Shown: one piece after another, positions 46,701 through 55,700 of the stretch | Position numbering within the stretch: position 1 is the stretch's first letter | Layout of the letters: each line of letters begins with the position of its first letter | Source: Aplectana chamaeleonis | Lineage: Eukaryota; Nematoda; Chromadorea; Rhabditida; Cosmocercidae | DNA: 64,000 nucleotides | Direction of reading: 5' to 3' | NCBI GenBank assembly: GCA_029168955.1 | Contig: JAPDOI010000889.1 | Coordinates: 124,001 to 188,000 of the forward strand | Notes under the pieces: generated by a model | Told to the model about the DNA's origin: nothing | What the model saw: only the letters and a program-made list of their open reading frames with translations | Database searches by the model: none | Made by a program: the position numbers and the translations under genes

Positions 46701-49700
46701 TGACGGTTTTAGTAATCAAAATAAACTGCCCAGAAATCGCTTCGGGGGGATCGCAAAAAAATTGATTTTTGGAATAGTTTTGATGAGGGGGGGGGTCGCT
46801 CCGATTTCGAAAAATTACGCAACGCCCGCTTGACCCTGCACATAGTTCTCCCATGTGATGTTGCTTTTTTAGCCGAATGAAGTCACTTGCAAACTTGGGT
46901 GAAAATAAGAAGGAGCGACCGCTTTCGTTGCCATATTCTTTGAAAGCTCGAATTCTTATTCATTCCTACCTGACACGAATACCCCTTGACAATGAAGGAT
47001 TGGAGTACGACCAGAGGTATTTTACTCTCAATCACCTAACTGTTCTCCTAACTTTACAGGGTTTTATCTCGCTTGTTGATTAATTAATGACATTCAAGGT
47101 ATATTCTTACACGTGCGCTTCGCCTCATCGAGGAAATGATCTCAATTTCGCAACAGCTTTCTTTCTACACCCAGGTCTGCCAATGTTTTTTTTTTGTTTA
47201 TTTTCGCTGTCTGGACTGTATCGTATTTGTCACGCTGTTTTCAGACAAAGGTGCCAATAGAGACTCTGGATAATCTCCTGCGACTACAGCCTATGCTTGT
47301 GCAAGCATTGTGGCCGAAAAATAGCCCACTTCTCCAGCTTCCTCATATCACTGACCATAATCTCCCCTACTTCAGAAAGGTTCGTCCTCAAAGCGTCTAT
47401 CCACTGATCATCCTCCTATATCGCCCTCATTATTGTATTTCAGGGACGAGTTTATTCTTGTGGAGATCTGGCAGTGTTGGAAGGAGAGAAGAGACGTGCA
47501 TTGCTCAAGTCGTTGTCGGAGGAAGAATACCGCGACGTTCTCGTTGTCCTCTCATCCATGCCGAGGCTTTCCATCCAAACTGCTATTGTTGGTATGCTTT
47601 ACTGCTCTTAGTTTAAGCGTATCGTTCTGCATAACGCTAGATTTTCAAAGTTGATTGTTAGGACCTATTATATCACGTGTTATTTTCCTGGATTTCGAAT
47701 TTGGGCTTTCAGTTGAAGGCGAAGACGATGCTCATGAAGTCACTGCTGGTTGCGTTGTCACCCTCAAAGTCACTCTTTCCCGAAACAGCCTTCTGGATCC
47801 TATCGTAAGCTACAATTCATAGTTCGGGTATCCTTCAATTCATCTACGCATTCGCGTTCAGTCCGCAAAGTGCACGCTGATTGCGAAAGCGCGCTGCGGC
47901 GCGGTTGCGAGTATCCTCAGACAGGGATGTGGGATCAACCAGGCATCAAAGGCAAAAACCGCCCGGGTAATCCCACATCCCTGCCTGAGGATACTCGCAA
48001 CCGCGCCGCAGCACGCTTTCGCAATCAGCATGCACTTTGCGGACTGAAGGGCATTGCGTAGATGAAATGTGTATTTTACTTGGTTTAAAATCATATTTTG
48101 AAGTCGTTTTGTTCTAATTCATCAGTTTCTTCAAACTGGGCATTATTACTCATTGGAGAGTTGCTCCACCGTGACTGGAGTGGCTGGGTGTGGAAAAACT
48201 TCATGAGTGAAAACTATTCTTAGGTTGCTAGCAGGGAAACCGTTTCTAGCTCAAGTGTGCTTCAGTGACTATGCAGAGCATAGGTTTTTGTCGGAGAAGT
48301 GATAGTTATGATGGGCAGGGCTCTGTTTCCTCTGCTAGACCATAACTTCCCAAATTTCACTTTTATTACATGCGCAAGCACATGTGATATGACATTAAAA
48401 AATCTAAAAATCAACAAACTGAACACAATCAATTCGAACACTATAGAACTAGTAAAAAATAACTAAACCAAGACTAAAACACCAATGGTTCCTGTTGAAG
48501 ATACCGACCGACCACCGTTTTGAAGCCAAAACAGGTAGCCGGCACATGCAACTTCTTACTCAAGCTTAGATAGTCCAATCCCGCACGAATATTAAAGAAA
48601 TGGTGCCTTATTTGAGAACGAGGCCTGAGAAAGCTGAGTTTGAACCTTTGCCCTCGTGTATTCGAACGTATCAGCGTGAAAAACTCAGCTAATTTCAAAC
48701 CAACGAGCCCATTCAGCATTTTAAAAATCATGAGCAAATCATTTCTCCTCCTACGAATAGCAAGGGTGTCCTTTTATTCCTAAGGTAACTATAAGAGAAT
48801 CCCATCGCTCTTAAGAAGACTTTCCTCGTGAAGCTATTTTGCACCTTTTCTATTTTTCAATAAACTTGCGCTTATGCGGTGCAAAAACGCAGGTTCCATA
48901 CACCACCATAGAACGTACATAACTTTCATATGCTTTGGTGAATAAATGCGGATCCTTAGACCGCAAAGACTTGAATAATAGAAACAGCCTTTGTTGCGCT
49001 TTGGCAGCAATGTGCCTACAATGTTCATCGAACGTGAGTTTAATCAACTATGAATCCAAGGTCCTTGATTTTGTCGACCGCCTCGATTTGTACATTATTG
49101 ATTTTGTAAATGGCCTGTTGATTAGCGTGTCCCAAGTGCAAAACTTTGGTTTTCACTGTTGACAGAGGAAGGCCCCAATTTAGCGACCAGCGATAACCAT
49201 ATCAATATCTCAATATTTCTTGATTCCTGAGCTTCATTTTGTAGTGTTATCAAGATATGTTTTCGAGGCTCGGTATGCAGTTTAAGATGTTGACCAACCG
49301 CTTTATTCGCAACGTTTCGGGTCATAGACCCTTTTTCGGGCGGCTGTAATCGTTATCACATAGGAAATTTCGCGCAAACTATTACATACAATATTCAAAC
49401 GATGCATACCTAGCAGCTGCGGCAGCGGCACGATGTTAGGGCGGGAGGGATGAACCGTCTCGGCGGTCGGCCAGCTTCAGCAGTGCTGTAGGAGCGAATG
49501 AGCAGAGCGGCGTTCATTTTCAGTGACCACTGTCATCGTGCCGGATAGTCAGCATCCTCATCGCGTCCTTCATCTCTTCCCGGTTGTTCATGGGCGGTGC
49601 ATTCATCTTTATTTCTAGCGCTTCTCTAATCTTTCTCTCGGCCGTATCCGGAATATTCTTCCATATCACGCTGACACTCATTCCGGGTGCGGCTTCATTC

Positions 49701-52700
49701 GCATGCCTAAGTGTTCTGTGTCTTGGGGATGCATTGTTCGGGTATGAGGCCGGCGATCTGAGGGCTCGCATGTGTTCATCCAATCGCTTGTACAAGGGCC
49801 TCCCAGTCTCGCCTATGTAAAATTCCCCACACACTTGGCACGTGACCCTATAGACGGTATTCCCGACCTGGCATATCTGTGCCTCAGTGGTGCAGTATAG
49901 GCAACCTGGTCTCCCACAGCGGTTCTCGTAAGGTCGTGACGAAGTGAGAATCTCACGGAGTGTTGCTGGGGGGCGAAATACAAGGCGAAGAGGAAGGGCA
50001 GCTCTGCGAACGGCTGCATTTACATCCTTTGCGAACTGTTCGCTAACAAAAGGGAGAACGAGAGGAGATATATTAGATATTACATTACTACTTAGAAGGT
50101 CCTATGGAATACATACCGAGCCTCGAAAACATATCTTGATAACATATCAATACCATTTCGTACTAACCTAACCCCGTCACGGCCTACTTCACCTCATACC
50201 TTAATATCATCAGCAAAAACTTCACACCTAACGCCACAGCGCTCAACGATAATGGGAATGTCATAAGCATAAATTTTAAACAAAATGGGAGACAGGACTC
50301 CCCCCCCCCCCGAGGCACCCCACTTAACGCACTTCTACAGGCTGAAAAGGAGGAATTTACCCGAACCTGAAAGGTTCTATCCGTCAAAAAGGCTTTAAAC
50401 CAGCTGACAATGGCTTTGTGGATGCCCAGTTGTTCAAGTCTGAAAATAAGCTTGGTGTGGTCCACTTTATCAAATGCTTTTTCGAAATCAAAATAGATAA
50501 CATCCACATCCTTTTTACTGTCCAAGCTCGCAGTCCACTGATTAAGTGTTTCGATCATCTGGGTGTTCAGTGGACTTGCCTTTTCTGAACCCGTGTTGTC
50601 GATCCGACAGGAGGTTCTTATCCTCGAGATAGGTTACAATAGCCTTTTTCACAAAAAGTCTACAGAAAATTGAAGTGATACTAACCGGCCTATAATTGGT
50701 AGCCTCAGAATAGGGAGATTTTTTTGGCAAAGGTACGACTAATGAATGATTCCACATAGTTGGGATCTCCGTTCTGTGAAATATCAAATTGAAAAGAATT
50801 TCTGTTTCACTTTAGAAATCTGAACAGCCACTCTCTTAAGAAATGTAAATGGGTTATCATCAGGCGTAACAGAAGAGGAATAGGGCCATTTCGAAAGCAG
50901 CTCCAAAATAGTATTGCGATCAAAAGAAACGGAGTCATGCATTACTATTGATGGTGAAATTGCATCCGAATCAGGTGCAGCCGGAGATCTACAAACGAAC
51001 ACCTTTTCAAAAGTGTCTGCAAGCAACTCTGCTTTCTCGTAGTCAGAGGTTAGAAATTCTCCATTACTACTTAGAAGGTCCTATGGAAGCTTTCGGGAAA
51101 GAGCTCACCAGCCACCGTCTCCACAATCGAATTCGACAACGGCGTATTCAAATCAGGAAAGGAAGCCGCTTATACTCTCGGAAAAGTTTTTTTATTACCA
51201 GTGCTAAATGAAGTCCGCAGAATAGAGTGACTGTAAGAGAGCTGTGCCGCCTCCCGCTTATGAGCACGGCCGAAGCGTTTACTACGACGCAAGTTGAGAA
51301 GATTATAAAGGAAATGCGGAACTCTAGAGCTGTTGGTCCTGATGGGATATGTCCTGCTGTCTTGAAGAAGATACCGACTGACCTTCTACCGCTTCTCACT
51401 GATGTGATAAACAGCTCGTTCAGGTCGTGTACAATCCCGCAGAATTGGAAGACGGCAAACGTCGTGCCGCTGCCCAAGCCTGGCAAGCCCCAAGCTTCAA
51501 TCAAGGGGTATCGTCCCATTAGTTTGCTGTCCTCTTTTGCTAAATTAGCTGAAAAGCTGATCGTTAAAGACCTGGCTGAGCATAACGAGAGACAGGTGTT
51601 TCAGCATGGATTCAGGAAAATGCATTCCACCACGACAGCTTTGTTAGAAATTACTAGTTATGCAGTTGATGGTTTCAACGCCAATAAACCGCAGAGAGCT
51701 GTAGCAGTTGCCTTGGATCTCACTAAGGCTTCCGACACAGTGAATCTTGGTATCTTATCAAACAACTTACTGGAGTCATCAATCCCGCCGTGGCAAAAGC
51801 ATTGGATAGCTGCAGTTACTAAAGGAAGACGCTGCCGAGATGTCGTACGTTCGTGCCGTGGCAGTGTGCAGGAAAGAAGACCACCTCCGTGCAAACCGAC
51901 GTCAATCCCTCCGCGGAGAGGGTTTTTGTCATGGGAGAGGTGCTGGCTGGCTGCAGCTCTCCTGAGGATTCTTCTACAAATGGCCGGCGTCGAAAGGAAT
52001 CCAGGACCCGCGAAGAAGAAGAAGTACCCATGTGCCACATGCGACAGAGATGTCACTTGGAATGGAACCAGCGTCCAATGTTCTGGATGCCAAAGGTGGG
52101 TGCACTTCTCTTGTTCGGGTCTCAGTTCTGTGAGGCACCACGATTCTTCCTTTCGTTGTATTGTGTGCTCCGCCTCCAGTAACTCAAATTCCTCATCTAC
52201 CAACCGCCCCCTATCTATTGTACACATCAATCTAAACGGCCCTCGGACCAAGCTTTCTGAATTATCTCTCTTTGCTCGTACTCATCACCCGGATGTTATC
52301 ATGGTTCAGGAAACCAAATTCTCTCCCTCTGCTACCTCTCGACATCCAAACATCCCGGGTATCTGCGCTTCAGTAAAAGGCTCTTGGTGCCTAGTTCTTT
52401 CAGTATTTTTAAAAGGCAGGTTGACCGGTATTTGCAACAGGAACCGTTTATTGGCTCTAGTAGGGCCTAGTTTTCTTTTTGTTTGCTGTTGGTTATGTTT
52501 TAATGTTTTTCCATTCGCTTTTTTTGTTTTGTTATTCACATGTGCTGACGCGCATGTAATAAATGTAAATGTAAATGCTATACTGCATATCACACTCCTA
52601 GGTCATCACAAGGAGGCGGAGTCTCTACTTTTGTTCTGTCCTCTCTTCCCTCTCATATAATTCCAAACACTCCAGTGGATGGCACTCTCGAGTATATCCC

Positions 52701-55700
52701 CATCCATCTACCTCTAAAAACTCCACTTTCTCTTTTCAATATATACATTCCTCCTCCTACATCCTGTCCACCAACCTACGACCCTATCCCTCTACTCAAG
52801 CAGCTGTATGACTGCTCTCTATCTCCCTCAATTGTCTTTGCGGGTGACTTCAATGCGCACACGTTCTGCTCGCCGCTTGATTCTGATGCTACAGGAAGTG
52901 ACGTCGAAGAATGGGCGGAGGAGTGCGATAGTTATCTTAAACGATGGCCAGCCCACTCGTCTCCCTGCCAACGGCCGATCATCTAGCCCAGACATCTCCC
53001 TCGTCTCTTCCAATCTCTCTAGTGCTTGCTCTTGGTCGACATCCACAACTCTTCCCAGTGATCACATTCCTGTCTTTGTGGATATTGATCTCTCTAACTC
53101 TCTTGCTCCCTATACAGGTGTTCGTCACCGTTCTTATCTTAATTTAGGCCGTGCAGACTGGGGCCTGTTCAGGGAGGTTGCGCTCCGCCAAGCGGCTGAT
53201 TATCCGTGGAATGGCGATGTACACAAGAAGGAGCGTCACCTATCTGATGCCATCTTGGAGGCTATGAAAGCTGCGATCGCTGAAGGCCGCGTAAAGACCT
53301 TCTCTCCCAATGTCACCAGGGAAACATTGCAGAAGATAAGGACAAGGGACGCAAAGAGAGCGGCAGATCATCTTGACCCAGACATCGCTACGCTGGATGA
53401 TGAGATCAGGAAGGACCTTGACAGGCACAAGAAGGAAACTTGAGAAAAGTTCACTGAGAAGATGAACTTCAGAAATGATGCAGCAGCAACGTGGAAGGCC
53501 TTGAAAAGGATCTCCGGAAAGTTCACCTCCGCCAAAAATTCCACGATTGAATTTGAAGGTGGAGTTTTCAAATCAGGGAAGGAGGCCGCAAATGCTCTTG
53601 GGAAGCATTTCTTCATCACTAGAACCAACAGAGAGAAGCAGAATAGAATAACGGTACGGGAACTCTGTAAATTGCCTCTCATGGATGTAGATGATGCAGT
53701 CACGCCTGCACAGGTCGAGAAGGTGATAAAGGAGATGAGCAACTCGAAGGCAATAAGGCCAGACGGTTTGAGCCCTGCAGTCCTGAAGAGACTGTCCAGT
53801 GAACTACTGCCCCTTCTTGCTGACGTCATAAATACATCGTTTCGTACATGTACTTTACCCCAAAATTGGAAAGTGGCTCGTGTTATTCCACTGCCGAAGC
53901 CGGGAAAGTCACCATCCCCGGCTAAAGGGTACCGGCCGATCAGTCTGCTCTCACCCATCGCCAAAATTGCCGAAAAACTGGTTGTGGGGGAGCTGGCCGA
54001 ACACAACAACAAGCAACAGCATCAGCATGGTTTCCGTAAATTACACTTCACCACTACGGCCTTGTTGGAAATTGTGAGCTATGCTCTGGACGGCTTCAAT
54101 GTCCAGAAACCTCAGCGTACTGTTGGTGTGGCCCTCGACTTAGCCAAGGCATTTGACTCTGTCGATCTAGGCATACTATCAGAGAGTCTGTTGAAGTCTA
54201 CCATTAAGCCCTGGCAGAAGCGGTGGATAACCGCCTTCACTAAAGGACGTCGGGCAAATGTGCTATTGCAGGGACATGTTTCCAATAGCATCCCCATCGC
54301 CGCTGGTGTCCCTCAAGGAGGAGTTTTATCGCCTGCACTTTTCAGTTTATATCTAGAAGACCTGCCCGTTCCCCCTCAAGACATCAAGGTCGTTGCATAC
54401 GCGGATGATATTACTATTCTGTGCCGAGATCGCGACATTAAGGTAGCCGCCAGTAAGATCAATGACTACTTACTTGATCGAGTTGAAATGTTTCTTCGAT
54501 CGCAAATTACTCACAGTCTCTGCCTCCAAATCATCCGTCACCGTCTTTTCCACTGATAATGCAGAGCACAGTGCCAATCCTATGGTGAAATGGGACGAAA
54601 CTCAATTGGAGGCCACCCGATTCCCCAAAATACTTGGACTCGTGTTGGATCCTTCGTTGAGGTTTCATAAGAACACTGAGCAGAAGCAAGCCACAGTGAA
54701 AACAAGACTCAACGTCCTGCGTGCTCTCGGTGGAACGTCCTGGGGATGCAATAAGGAAACGATCCTGACCACGTATAAGGCTATTGTTCAACCCGCCTTG
54801 GAGTATGCTGCGCCAGTCTGGCAGCACATCGTGTCGGACACATCTTGGTCCAAGCTGCAACGCGTCTAAAATTGTGCTCTGCGAATTGCAACGGGCTGCT
54901 CTAGAAGCTCTCCAATTGAGCACTTACACGCCGAAGCTCGCATATTGCCAGTTAGAGACCACTGCCAACTCCAGGCGCAACAAATGTACATTAACATCGT
55001 GAAACAGCCGAATCATCCATCGCGAAGAGTACTGAACCCGGTGAGAGAGAGACGTATCAGAAAGCCTTTCGCCGATGCTCCGTCGAAAATGGATGTGCAG
55101 AGATGGACCGAAGCGCAACAAGAACGCCTCCGTCTCTTGCGCGCGGAGCATACCCGATTCGTGAAGGAACATTTGAGCAGAGTTGCCATAAACTCCATCC
55201 TGGGAGTCGCACCTACGAAGGTCAGCGAGACAGAGATGGAACTTGACAGGCGTGCCAGGTGCACCCTCGCATCGTTACGCTGTGGGCACTCCCCCATGCT
55301 TATGTCATATTTGCATGGGATTGACAACAGCAAACCTGACGAGTGCCCTGATTGCGGTAGTCAAGGGCGTACTACTGCGCACCTGTTCCATTGCCCGAAG
55401 AGACCGACTACATTAACGACAATAGATCTGTGGACGAACCCTGTGCTAGTGGCCGAGTTTCTGAACCTATGACGGAACCCCTCTCCGTGGCTGCAAAGAA
55501 GAAGAAGACTAAAGGAAGACGAGCTAAAGTGATTTTCAAGAATCACGTCTCAAACAGCATTCCGATTGCAGCTCGTGTCCCGCAGGGAGGCGTATTGTCG
55601 CCTACCCTCTTCAGTCTGTACCTCGAAGATTTGCCCGCCCCTCCCCAAGATATCAAGGTGGTCGCTTAGACCTCTTCAGAGTTGGATCGCCGTGCGACGC

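Larger units (their letters stand above)
51087..55668 (+). mobile_element. LINE family A, copy A4-right, split by LINE A3
   Basis: The reverse transcriptase part runs 51,087-51,831 (TVRELCRLPLMSTAEAFTTT, NSRAVGPDGICPAVLKK, VAVALDLTKASDTVN) and continues at 55,508-55,668 (NHVSNSIPIAARVPQGGVLS, SLYLEDLPAPPQDIKVVA). It is the inverted twin of A4-left. It keeps CAG where A4-left has a TAG stop before VFQHG. Motif A has ASDT instead of AFDS. It ends abruptly before the YADD motif. Confidence 0.78.
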
